Source: Azadirachta indica
Lineage: Eukaryota; Streptophyta; Magnoliopsida; Sapindales; Meliaceae
Reading direction: 5' to 3'
DNA length: 64,000 bases
NCBI GenBank assembly: GCA_022749755.1
Contig: CM040448.1
Coordinates: forward strand, 14,754,481-14,818,480
The notes below the pieces were generated by a model. The model worked only from the letters and a program-made list of their open reading frames with translations. It searched no databases and was not told where the DNA came from. Of this stretch, positions 25,364 to 36,987 are shown piece by piece. Position 1 is the stretch's first letter. The number at the start of each line of letters is the position of its first letter. A program made the position numbers and the translations under genes.

Positions 25364-27553
25364 TCAGGTACAAGTAGAGGGAGAAAATCCCAATTTTCCC
25401 TCCATTAGATCAAATTCCCAGAAGTGATTCTGTTGCATAATGTTGCCTATGTTAGATATTCCAGGCCAATTTACAGATAAAATTCCAATACACTTGACTC
25501 CTTTCGCAACATCAACCATATAACTCTTTACATGTGGCTCAAATTTAGCTCCATCTGTAAAATGGAAAACCATTTTTGGAATCGAAGACTCGACAAATCC
25601 TGTAGAATTGAAGCAATACTCCATTGGAACTCCATTTATCTTCGTTCTCCGATATCTTGCCACGGACTTTTTCAATTCAGCCATCACAGGTTCATATGCA
25701 GGCTTTGATAAAAATGATAAGCTTGTACCTGAATCAACAATAACACCACCTCCTCTGTTTCCATCCCATACTTGACCTGGTATTTTCAACATTACATCGC
25801 CAATGGAGATTTCTTTTACATTTACAGCATAAAATGGATTAATCAAAGCAAGTTTGGTATATCGCATTTTGCCTGCCAATGTTGTTTCAGTTTTCTTCCC
25901 ACCAAATATTATGTAATTTGAAACATTCTTGTGGCTTAAGTGATCAACCAAGCAATAAGAAAACTTTCCACCGAATTTTTCAGCAGCGTTACGAACAAAA
26001 GAATATTTGCCATAAGCTAATCCTAATACTCCATCGGCCTTTTCAAAGCTCTGGCCTCTGAAAGAATCACTGCACCCGACCAGCGCGTCTTGTATTTTTG
26101 CCTTCCTACCATTTGTAAGGCCTACTGAAACTGTTTCTTTGGCAAAGATGCCCATCGCTTTTGACCCGTCCATATAACTGAATAGAAAGCAAGAATTTTA
26201 GCAAACAAATGAAACATTTCTGACAATTATGATCGATGGATATATTTCCGCTTGTGGATAAGAGATGCATCGCTATGACAATCTCTGCTACATTAATGGC
26301 ATGTCCAACAAAAAATTACTAAGTTTTAGGACTGGAAACCAAAAAAAAAAATGTGCGTCATGTGAAGCTTTACCTACTGACATTAACTAGCATTTAAATT
26401 TTGTGTTAGATGTAGGTAAGCACAGTGGTTGCTTTAGCAGCAGCAGCAGCAGCAGCAGCAAAACTTGGCATCACAAAAACGTAACAATTTCATCTGAATG
26501 GCTGAAAATTAGCCGCCCGATTCTCTAGTTCTAGCTGTATTTTATCTTCTTTGTCTCTATCTAAGGCAAAACTACAATTGAGGCTGAAGATTTACGAACA
26601 TGAATCAATGATAAATCATGTCTCATGTGTGACAAGTTTAAAGTTATTGTCACAGGGGCCACATTATGACAATATTACAATGATCCCAACTAATTCCTGC
26701 CCAGCAAACTATTTATCTTGAAAAGTCTTTAACTTATTACTACCCAACCATATATAGCAATCTGCATTTAACAAACACAGCTCATATCAACAGATTAAGA
26801 TAATTTTTTTTACTATTATGAGTTGGCTTTAATGAGTCATCAACTTCACCTACTCCAGAGTAAAAAAGAGAAAAGGAAAGTGGAACCTGCAAAAGAACTT
26901 GATTCTAATGTTAAATCTTGAAAAATGTACCTGTAATCATAAGCACAGGGAGTCATTGGTGTGGGGCAGAGACTCAGAGAGAAGAGATTGGAGAACTCAA
27001 TCTTGCACATATCTGATAAACATGGAATTGTTTTGAAGGAAGAGGAAAGATCAGCTTTGAAAACCCTTCTTTTTGCTATTCTTCCCTTCATTCTGCAATT
27101 GTAATCACAATGATATCTGCAATTCATCCATGTCAATTCACTTGCCGAATCCACAATCAATCTGAACTTTTGTGATGGAGTTCCGACTTTGAACTCAACA
27201 AAGTACTGCCCGGTTCCATAATCGCGACCTGCCTGCAGTGGTATTTGAATGGCCGTAGTACCACTCTTATTGTTAGTTTTAGAATGTGTTTCCCACGCTT
27301 TTCTTCGAGGACTTAAGCTTTGGCGCCATGTATGAGAAATCATGTTTTGGCGAAGAATGTCACTGTGGACAAGGTCTTTAATCCTCTCAAGTTGAGTTAA
27401 AGGCCTTGGATTGAGTTGCGGTGCATGCCGATGAATTAACTCCATCTTCACTGGCTCTTGAGGAGGAAAAATGCCAAGACCAATAGTCGAAAACTGAATA
27501 AATGAAAGTAGATAGATCATCAAAAGGAAGGAAGTAAACCTCCCTTCAGTCAT
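25364..27553 (-). CDS. Nepenthesin-type aspartic protease (NANA-like), atypical first active site
   Basis: Pepsin-family A1 protease. Two exons, 26931-27553 and 25364-26177, give 1437 nt, 478 residues, stop TGA. Residues 1-27 look like a signal peptide or membrane anchor. The prodomain is followed by the start of the N-lobe, with AGRDYGTGQYFVEFKVGTPS at 109-128. The first catalytic motif, at 135-137 (27145-27151), reads Asp-Ser-Ala where the family has Asp-Thr-Gly. The plant-specific Cys-rich insert follows, then the flap region (DYSYMDGS) across the intron. The second motif is a normal Asp-Ser-Gly at residue 356, and the C-terminal block SNIGNIMQQNHFWEFDL matches the family. Closest in my memory is Arabidopsis NANA (At3g12700); its place beside the AGC kinase agrees. 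Activity may be altered by the Gly-to-Ala change (inference). Confidence 0.9.
26436..26460. repeat. (AGC)8 microsatellite in protease intron
   Basis: About eight perfect trinucleotide units in the single intron of the aspartic protease gene (26178-26930). Confidence 0.95.
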
Positions 27554-29625
27554 CTCGATAATTTTGAAGAACGACTATCAAGAAGAAATCAGAAGGCTAA
27601 ATAAATAAACAGTTAGGATATATGTATTTATATAACTTATAGAGTGGTTTTGGCTGTTGGGGACAACAAATGATGTTCTCTGGGAGCTAATAAAGAGAAG
27701 AGAAGAAAGAATGGGGGAGGTGCATTTACTTTTTATTTGGCGTTACATGTCTTTGTGTAACCTGTAATAATGATGCAATGTAATGTAATGTTTGGTTTTA
27801 ACTTAATTGTCAGTTGTCTCCCTTTGGTTTCAACTTATTTTTTAATGGGTTCATATAAATTTAATTTTAATTTTAGCAGAGATTAGATTATTGACTTGCT
27901 TTTTATAATATATTTTATACGAGTTTATTCTCTCTGTAAATTTCAACTAAGTATGCTGCCGGTACCGTATGGCTACCACTACTGATTATTTGATGAATTA
28001 ATCTAAACAACATTAGTTATATATTAACAATATTACAGCTAATTGCCAATATAAGAATCCCATTTCTATTTCTATCCCCGGATGAATCTGATTAACCCAG
28101 CTGGAGAATAATTAGAAAATAAAATTTACGAAGTGGAAAGTCTGTCAGGAAAATGCTTGTGAATCCACTTGATTTCACATTCTTGGAAAGAAATGTATGC
28201 CGAGTCAAATCATGAAATTATAAAGATCCGTAGATTATGCAACCCAGCTTAGGGATGTTTTAATATTACAATTTATCTATTCATTGACCCTGAATCTCAC
28301 ATATGATCGGAATTCAGAATGAAAGTTCACGTAGTAGCAAGCAAAAGATTTTCTGCATATTCTACTCATGTATTTTAAACGGTATATTGACTTTCTGTAT
28401 GGAGTTACATGTAGCAATATAAAAAAAATTGTTAAGTAGTCCTATACGCTTGAAAATATGTGGTTCACGTAGTGAGTGCATAATTATAAAGAAAAGCTCA
28501 TCGGTAGTCAAAGGCTACGCAAGTCAAGTATTCATGTACCGAAAACTCCGTATAACCTTAATGAGCTGTATTATATTATTTATTAATTATTTCCTATCTG
28601 AGAATTTGTTGGAAAAAGGAAGTCGGTAAAGATTATACAAATCACCCACCAATCGTTTTGGTTCAAGTTGAGGGATTTTTCAAATGAAGAAATTGGATAC
28701 AGCTAGCGATGATTGGAGGAGGTAGCAGAAATTCTGGCATGTTACATGGGAAAATTGACCTTTCCCTTCTCGTTCCGCGTAATTTGTAAGATCTGTTTCA
28801 ACCTGGCTTTTTTTCCAACCGGTTATAACTAAGAACATTCTTTAGCCATAGATAGAAATGGATTTCCTGATGGGTTGTGAAAGTTACATTTTGGCAAAAT
28901 TATGTCGGTTTGGTACTTGCACTCAACCAAGAGATCCTGTTGCTTGTGCTTGCACACAATTAATTCTAACTGAACAAACAAACTATCATACGAAATCATC
29001 TATTAAGCTAAGCAACATTGATTGATTGAGTGTGGACAAACTGAAAATGTCACGGATTTTGGAATTAACTTCCTGATCAATATTATCATTTAAAAAAAAA
29101 TGCTACAACTTTATGTGATAGACATTATCCAAGTCCATAAGGAATTTGCAGTGCCTTTACAAGGAAGACAAGCCCACGAAAAGACAGAGGGTCCTGTCCT
29201 GTCTAGTAAACAGAACAATTTCTTTTCAGAATATTTTTGTTTGCAGATATTCTGTTCTATTTCATACCAGTTTTGATCTGTAACTTTTCTTTCGTGGGCT
29301 GTCAACAAGAAGAAAATTTTGTAATTGATGTGAAAATAAACAGATCAAATGTGGGAATTTCATACAATGGCCATGACTAAATAAACCGAGTAAAAAGAGA
29401 CACATAAGAAGCTTGGAACAAAACAACTCCCGTTCCTACATATACAAAATTTATTCCTTCTCACTATGAAATGAACAGATGAATTCTGGTGAAAGGCAAT
29501 GTCGATGATTGGCCTTCTTCGACAACAAAAATCTCAGTAGGATTTCGTTTTTGGTTCTTTGTACAAATATATATAAATTCTCCCCAAAAGATGCATCCAA
29601 ATTGGATATTAAACAGTTTTTATTC
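27554..29625. other. Protease promoter and kinase 3' flank
   Basis: 2.07 kb lies between the start of the minus-strand protease and the stop of the minus-strand kinase upstream. The first few hundred bases are the presumptive protease promoter. The end near 29.3-29.6 kb should hold the kinase 3' UTR. Short open frames (28429-28629, 29111-29308) show no homology I recognise. No repeat or RNA gene was seen. Confidence 0.6.
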
Positions 29626-32600
29626 CTAAAAATATTCAAATTCTACATAAGAATCTTTAGGACTATCACAGTTTTTAGGATCAGCTACAGCTTCTGCTGC
29701 TGCAACTACCTTCTTGTCTGCTGCTGATGATACCGTGTCTTTTCCAGCAAACATAGAAAAATCTACTGGTTCTGGTACGTGTGGAGGCATCGCACTTCTC
29801 ACTAACGCCCAGTTCACTCCCTCAAAAAATGGATGTTGCTTGATTTCTGTAGCACCTCTTTTATATGCAATTCTCTTGTGCGGTTCTTTCACCAATAGAC
29901 CTCTAATAAGATCACGGGCAACGAAACTCACTTGTGGATTTTCTGGAAATCTCAATGGCTGCCCTACTACATTAAATAGTGTTGCGCGATTTCCCTGTCC
30001 TTTGAATGGAGTTGTTCCATGCAACAGTTCATATAAGAAAATTCCAAATGTCCACCAATCTACTGCACTGCCATGACCCTCTCCGCGAATGATCTCTGGT
30101 GCTAAATATTCATGTGTGCCAACAAAGGACATTGATCGAACATTTGTAGGTTCTGCCATCAATTCTGGTAGTGCACCTCCAACAAAGGGGCCGAAATCTG
30201 ATTTTGATTTGCGGTTCTTTTTAGAAGGCAAAATGCGTGGGAAAAAAGATGATGGCTGCATACAACCATGTATTGCATACTCATCATTCAGAATTCCTCC
30301 ACTGCCACTACTACTATTGCTTACATGTACAGATGATGACTTGACTAGTGTAGGACTCACAGAACAACGAAGGGATAAGTCAAAATCTGAAAGCATGATG
30401 TGACCCTCATCTCTTACTAACACATTTTCTGGCTTCAAGTCCCTATACACAATGCCTAGCATGTGCAGATATTCAAGTGCCAACAAAATCTCTGATGCAT
30501 AAAACCTGTTGAAGATGAGAGAATGGAGATATAAGGCATCCATATGCTAATTACATTATCTAAAATTTGAATAACAACAGCAATCAACTTGTCTGCGTAA
30601 TTTATTACACAACTCTAGAATTGCATCGATAGGGGAGAATTGCTTCCCATATTGCAAATCCTGAAAGAAAGGCTTTCAGTACAATGGACATCACAGTTAA
30701 GTATTTTTAACCATTCTATGATGATAAGAGAATCATTGATCGCTTACACTAGCGTGAATCTTTGCACACAGAGGGAGAGGAGTTGTTATCGACATTCCAT
30801 AACCAGAAATACAATTCAAGGCCAGATACCAACAAGATGCATACAGGGCATGAAAGGGGATGAATGACAAAACTATTGAGTTTTAAACACAAATGGCTCA
30901 TGTCAATACGTTTGTATAGATTATCATAGCACTAGGAGTTCAACATTGTAACCAAATTTAAGCAACATAAATTACAGAATGATGAAACTAAACTAGACAG
31001 ACAGCAAGGTGATTTAAGAGTAAACATATCCAAAAGTACTGAGGGTTCCTTTGGATGGTAATTTATGCCAATTAAGCACCCAAGTCATAGACATAGCAAT
31101 CTAAAGTGCTAAAGGATAAAATTAGTTAAAATGTACTCAGTCCATCAAGAGGACCATAATAAATCAAATAGAGTTTAAAAAGATGGAAAAAAGGGAGATG
31201 AATAGCCAACCCCTTACGTAAACAGCATTCTATGTGGGCTGTGGTCATGCCCTTGTTAGGTTCGTGAAAAGATCCTCAAAATCCATGGCAGATAATTTAA
31301 GTTGAAGAAGTGAAACTCATACAAACTTAAATGAAAAATCTAGGAGCAACTTGGTAATAGCAAAGAATATGAATCTATCACAAGCAAATTTGTATCCATA
31401 AGTAGCAGGAATCCTACATGAGGATCTTTTCAACCTGGTGGCCGTTCTATGATTTTTTTCTCAAACTTTTTGTTTCTCTCTTTTTGATTATTCTAAGTGC
31501 TCAAGTAAGGTTAAAATATAGTTGAACCAACCGCGTGTTGCAATTTGAAATGGCCTTAATGCTGCAACACAGGACCTTTCAGTTGCTATAGATCCAATTG
31601 GTAAATTGGCATGTGGTTTTCTAAGTCTATACTATGGTAGAGTTCTAATTGTTCTAAAAAGCAATTGTCTTGTCCTTGATTTAGCTGACATTTGCCTCTT
31701 TTAAGGGACTGTATCTACTTGGCAAATTCTATAATGGTAGACTTACAAACCAGAAAACAGTAGTTATTTAGTAACTAACCTTGCAGCCTCCTCAGTAAAG
31801 CACTTATTATGTTGCTTTTGTCGAAGTGAATGGAGATTTCCTCCACTGCAGAATTCCATGACCAAGCAATAGAACTTATCAGTCTCAAAGTAAGAATACA
31901 AAGTGGGCAAAAATGGATGGTCCAGAAGTCCTAGAATTTCCCTTTCTGTCTGTGCTCGCAATAACTTGTTTCTACTTGCAAGAGATGCTTTGTCCATAAC
32001 TTTCATAGCAAAGTGTGTGTTAGTTCCTCTGAGTTCAACTAGATACACACTACCAATGTCTCCATAGCCAAGACGCTTGAGAAGCCGAAAATTGCTTAGA
32101 CCAATTGGAGAACCCCTGGCAATGATCATGTTAATGGCATCCCATCTTGCATCACCCCCAGTATGTGGCCTAAGAGGTGCAGTGGAGCTTTCCAAGCTGT
32201 CACTACGACTGCTGCAATTGCTACTTCCATGACCGTGGCCATGATTATGATTGCTTATCGAATTCGGGTACATTATATCCCCTGGCTTCGAGGTTACAGG
32301 CAATGTCATTGCTAGTGGTTCAGAATTGGATGGTTTTTTGGGGCTTGGATATGGGCGTTGATTAGTAATGGAATTGTGCCGAGGGTTGTTAATAGGATCC
32401 ATCTTTCTGGGACCGAGTTGCGGATTACATGCTACGTGTTCAGTAATTTTTGATGTTGAAGATGTATGTCCAGCTGATCTTGGTGAACCATGAGCCGAAT
32501 CAGCAGTATATTTTGCTTTCCAATCCGCCTTCTTATTGTCATAAGTTGGTTTACAAGTTAAATTCGCCCTGTTTTGTTGTTCGGTCGGTTCTTCTTGAGT

Positions 32601-32735
32601 TGTTTCCTGGCTCCACTGCATCAATGAACACATCAAGCTTCGAAATAATCTCAAATTTATAGGACTTGAAAAGGGAATATGTAAACATATACTTACCTCA
32701 TATGAGTCGAGCGCCTTGTTTGGCTTTGATGACAT
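29626..32735 (-). CDS. AGC-VIII protein kinase (AGC1.5/AGC1.7 type)
   Basis: Plant-specific Ser/Thr kinase of the AGC family; Arabidopsis AGC1.5 and AGC1.7 act in polar pollen-tube growth. Three exons, 32697-32735, 31780-32615 and 29626-30505, give 1755 nt, 584 residues, stop TAG. The N-terminal 185 residues are low-complexity with a His/Gly-rich patch near 136-143. The kinase domain starts near 189: glycine loop [13 protein letters not shown] lysine K218 in FAMK, catalytic YRDLKPEN (D314), and DFD at 332 instead of DFG, the hallmark of AGC-VIII. A Ser-rich insertion precedes GTHEYLAPE, also diagnostic. The protein ends FEYF, matching the FxxF PDK1-docking motif. The start is uncertain: a good acceptor (TTTGATTAG) lies just upstream and the frame is open through it, so coding could begin in an upstream exon. 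Confidence 0.92.
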
Positions 32736-34161
32736 TAATGGGGCAACAAAAGAATTACACCCCTCTACAGAAGTTATTCCTAATCAAATGAAAACAAATT
32801 AGTTTGTATACATCAACAGAATTTGTTACATTGGTGCTCTTCAGGTTTGGTTTTTGAGATATGAAAGGTATAACATGCATGTAATAGCAGGTGAAATTCA
32901 ATCATGATATTTGGTTTATGGGATGCACGTCAAGATTATATGTGCGTCCAAAATTGGAATATTCCACCAATCTTGACTCAAAAGTCGTGGGATTTTGATT
33001 AACGGCTAGCATGTTTTATAATTTATTCTTCCCGAGAAGTAGAACATTGACATTGATAACCAATTATTGGATGGATGACATGACATGCAAATGTAAAAAG
33101 AAAAGAAAAAGGGAATGCAGAACAAACCAGGAACTGAGAAATGAGAAAAGAGACAGGATCTGCAGATACAGTTTTGATGGATGATCTCTGAGGTTGTTGT
33201 TAGATAAGAATAAATTCGCGAATTGGCGAAAGAATGAATAAAACAAAGGAAGTCATGAATGGAAATGAATAAAAGGAAATGAAAAGTTGGTTAGAGGGGA
33301 AATACAAAGTGGGTAATGAAAATTAGTTGGTGTTAGTCTGTACCACCAACCATGCATTTGCTTAATAATAATAATCAACAACAACAAAAACAGGACAGGA
33401 CGTGTTGTGTGTTGATTTTCTTCACTGATATAAGAGAAATTTATGGAACAAAAAAGAGAGAAAAGTTTTACAATTGTAAAAGATATTAACGAATAACAAA
33501 AATAAAAAAATAAAAATAATTTGAAAGAGGGAAATCAATTTCAAAAAACGTGGAGACAGGAAAAAACAGAGGAAGGAAACGGTCATAGCTATGAAGACGG
33601 GGTAAAGTCAGTGGATAAGCGTTTAATCCTCTCTGTGACATATGATAATAGTAACTGCTTGCTTTCTTTATGACCTCATCTGTGCTGTATTCATCTTATT
33701 TTCTCCAATCCTTTCTAATCACATCAGCCTATCTCAACTCAAATATCAAATCAAAGCCAATCCTTCATTTACTTTTTCCCTTATATATAATAAATAAATT
33801 CTAATCTCCAAAACATTTACTTGCATTGAAGTTCTTCTATAACGAAGTATCATACAACGGATTTTTTTTTCTATTAATTAAATAACAAAATAAAATAAAA
33901 TAACAGCTTGTAGGTCAAGAGAGAATTCTCAATAACTTGGCCTATGTTACTGTCTAAAGGTAGCAAGGCTAGTACTTGCTAGTTATAAGTCACACAAAAA
34001 GGCAAAAAACCAAAGCTAGTAGACCAATGTTGATTTAGAAGATCATATGAAATTTGTGTAATGAGAATGAGTTATTATATCCCTTGTCTATTTTTTTTGT
34101 CAGAGAAATATTGCAAGTGCTCGTTATAAATGAATGAAGAGAACACACAAGTCAAAGAGAA

Positions 34162-34195
<34 letters not shown>

Positions 34196-34350
34196 AATAT
34201 AAAAGAAGAAAAAGGACGAGTCTAAGATCTAATTGCCCGCATTGGATCGCAAAACAGGAATATAAAAGATGATAGCAGAAGAAAATGACGGGAAAATCAA
34301 AGTAAAAGCTTTAAGCTTTGCCAAAGAGAAAAAGCCTGTAAAATTGGGAA
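32736..34350. other. Divergent intergenic region, kinase and nitrobindin promoters
   Basis: 1.6 kb between the divergent starts of the AGC kinase and the nitrobindin gene. A pyrimidine-rich acceptor ends near 32785 in the kinase sense, so a leader exon and intron probably lie within about 500 bp. The rest is AT-rich with A-runs and a (TA)14 microsatellite at 34165-34192. No gene was recognised. Confidence 0.6.
34165..34192. repeat. (TA)14 microsatellite
   Basis: Perfect TA dinucleotide run of 28 bp, about 160 bp upstream of the nitrobindin ATG. Confidence 0.95.
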
Positions 34351-36082
34351 ATGGATAGTGCTAATTCTACGGTAATACACCCAGCAGTCGCACAATTCTC
34401 ATACTTGCTGGGTACTTGGAGAGGACAAGGCGAAGGTGGCTATCCAACTACTAACTCGTTTCACTATGGAGAGGAGCTCCATTTTTTTTCACTCTGGCAG
34501 GGTAATCCACTGCTTTGTAGCTCTACAACATTGTTATCAATGGCTATTTGTAGCGGATTAGTGACTGCTTTTTCCATTATTATGCGGCTCTTCTTCTAGC
34601 CTGTGATAGCATACAGTCACAAGGCATGGAAACTGGGTTCAGGGGAGCCTATGCATGCTGAGAGTGGCTACTGGAGGCCAAAGCCTGATGGTACCATTGA
34701 AGTCGTCATTGCTCAAAGCACCGGTCTCGTTGAAGTACAGGTTAGCATAAATTACTTCATTCATTTGCTTTTATGAATATATCCGTATAGGATATCTTCG
34801 ATAGAAGAGGTTCTTCAAACGTTGTTATTGATTGTTAATCAATTTCCAATTTGAGTTGCATAAAGCTTTTACCCAAATTCGTACTTTCCAACAACCTTAT
34901 CAAGCTTTTGCATTGTTATGATCATCCCGTGTTGATTCTCTGTGGAATGTGTAGAGCACTCTATTTGTGGTTGCCTTTCATCATCTGCGGATATCCAGAA
35001 AGGGACATATAATGCTGACGATAAAGTAATAAAGCTTCAGAGTGAACTTGTGGGGAATGCTTCCAAGGTAATTTTAGTTTCGCTACCTGTTTTTATATGC
35101 TACTGCATAAACTATAATCTAGACGAGAGGAAATACGACCATAAACGTTCCTTCTAAATGTGCTGTAATAATCCTACATTCGAATGGCTTGACCATTACA
35201 AGGTGCATAATTAGGTATCATTATACTCGATTAGAAAATTTTTGGCTGCTTTGGGGCTAAAACTGTAGTTCATTTGAACGGGTGAGAAATCATAAGTTGA
35301 AAATCAACTGATTTCAAACAGGTGCCTGATGGAAAAATATAAAATTTTGGGGAAAATATTTCTTAGCTTTCCATACATGGTAAGTATCATTCACATAAAT
35401 TTCATCTTTCTCACCTTGTGATAACTAAAAAAATAATAAATAAGTGGAAGTTCATTATTCATTCAGAATTAAGATAAAAGTTCATTAAAGTCTATGTAAA
35501 TTAAAATCAATGACATTTATTTAAATTAGATTTTAATTTACTATAATCCTATTCAATACATAAGATATACAATAACTTCGTATTTAAAATCTCTACTCCA
35601 ATGATCAAGATAAATCATTTACAATAGAAATAAAAAATTATAACTTTACATTATATTCATAAATAACTTCATAAGTAACTGTGAACATTCTTTTATTTAT
35701 AAAGAAATAGTGAATTATATCTTTCTATACGAACATATCATATTACATACGGGGTAATTTTATTTTAATCCTTAACATTTCAGTTAATGTCACTTTAGTT
35801 GCCATGTTTCATATATTAAATAAAAAAGTTCGTAACTTTATTAAAAATCATAATCTTCGGAAATTATCTTTTGCTTCTAGTAACTGTCTGTCGTTTTCTC
35901 ATTACACATACAAGATAACTCCCATCTTCTTTTTCCTTTGTCTTTTGGTTGAGATTGCGCAGGTGAGAGAGATCAGCCGAGTTTTTGAATTCGCTAATGG
36001 AGAATTTTCGTAAGTGGTTCAACTGGGTACCACTGTTTGCAGTCTTCAGGCGCATCTCAAAGCCGTACTCAGGAAATTTTGA
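34351..36082 (+). pseudogene. Nitrobindin homologue (At1g79260 type) with frameshift and nonsense codon
   Basis: Nitrobindins are small ten-stranded beta-barrel haem proteins that bind nitric oxide. Four exon-like blocks are clear: 34351-34501, 34600-34740, 34999-35067 and 35963-36082. The signature GTWRGQGEG is near residue 22, followed by the conserved ESGYWRPKPDGTIEVVIAQS stretch. Two lesions are visible. The T-run 34482-34489 has eight Ts where seven would keep the frame and give the family's HSG sequence; as it stands exon 1 leaves the frame and exon 2 hits TGA. In the last exon a TAA at 36011-36013 occupies the position of a Tyr codon, but homology continues in the same frame for 22 codons to TGA. 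The haem-ligand His of the family (36053-36055) lies beyond that stop. An intact version would be about 159 residues. It may be a real pseudogene or assembly errors; two separate lesions favour the former. Confidence 0.8.
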
Positions 36083-36397
36083 TTGTACTATTTTCTTACT
36101 CAAGATTGGCAAAATCTTCAAATATAATGTCCTAAGAAGTGTCTGTTTGAGCTCCATTCCAAAAGTACCAACCTGTGGATCATTTCCAAATAGAAGTCAG
36201 GTCCGACTTATGCTCTAGTTTGAGGTATATGCATCTCCGCATCTTCTGTAATTGTAGAGACTTTTCATGATAATCGACATCACAGCTGCTCTTTCATGCA
36301 TAAAAAAGAAACTAAATACATAAACTACTGTATTATAAGCCACAGAGAAAACCAAGAAATTCTATACTAGATTAGCTGCTGGTACTGTTGCACACTG
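36083..36397. other. Convergent 3' flanks of nitrobindin and seed-maturation genes
   Basis: 315 bp between the nitrobindin terminal TGA and the stop of the minus-strand small gene. It presumably carries both 3' UTRs. No further feature was seen. Confidence 0.6.
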
Positions 36398-36643
36398 CTA
36401 CCCAGTACCAGTGACACCCATGTCCTGCTTCTGCTTGCTTTCATCTTTTCCAGCGGCAGCCCCAAACACAGGACCTCCTTTGCCGGCAGCATCTTCCACC
36501 TTGTCCTGGAGTTTATCTATCTGAATTCCACGATCATCTTCCCTGGAACGGATATCCTTCTTGGGAGTGTTTTCCTGTTGCACTGACTCGTATTTTGTTG
36601 CTGTCCTTGAACCCGGCGGCTGTGCTCCTTGTGCTCCTGACAT
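36398..36643 (-). CDS. Seed maturation protein, SMP1/PM28-like
   Basis: Small, single-exon, hydrophilic protein of 81 residues. It starts MSGAQGAQPPG, a start typical of the soybean PM28 / Arabidopsis SMP1 (At3g12960) group, which are late-embryogenesis-abundant-like, intrinsically disordered seed proteins. The central segment GIQIDKLQDKVEDAAGKGGP is the conserved core and is followed by a Gly/Lys/Gln-rich tail. ATG at 36643 is chosen because the frame upstream contains no other ATG and the homology begins there. No Cys or Trp is present and no membrane segment is predicted. The function is protective in maturing seeds by analogy only. Confidence 0.85.
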   Translation of the reverse strand: MSGAQGAQPPGSRTATKYESVQQENTPKKDIRSREDDRGIQIDKLQDKVEDAAGKGGPVFGAAAGKDESKQKQDMGVTGTG

Positions 36644-36987
36644 GATTATCTTTGCCTTTGCTAAATCCGAATGCTTCAACTATGTCTTGTTTATTTCAGA
36701 AAACAAATTGACTTTTTCCTCCTCTTATAAAAGAACAAGAAATTTTGCATTGATCCCAAATTAGGACACGTTTCTATAAGTAAAATTGCGTGGCATTCAT
36801 AACATACAAAGTATGAGACTTGTGATTCATGCAACAGTGTTACTTGGCAGCAATATTTGGCTCCATGATCCTTCTCAATCTTACCAACAGAATACTTTTT
36901 AACATATTGGCTTGATCCATATGATGTAATACTTAAAGGTTTAAAATATGCAGTAGAATGGACTAAAATAAAAAATAATATATGATG
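36644..36987. other. Spacer between SMP1-like and DUF212 genes
   Basis: 344 bp: the promoter side of the SMP1-like gene and the 3' UTR of the upstream minus-strand DUF212 gene. AT-rich, with no ORF of note. Confidence 0.6.

Noticed and set aside
29714..30403. Open frames antisense to the kinase last exon
   Set aside because: Complement of a conserved kinase domain; coding is clearly on the minus strand.
36644..36679. Twelve extra N-terminal codons for the SMP1-like protein
   Set aside because: This extension would begin at TTG, not ATG; homology starts at the ATG at 36643.
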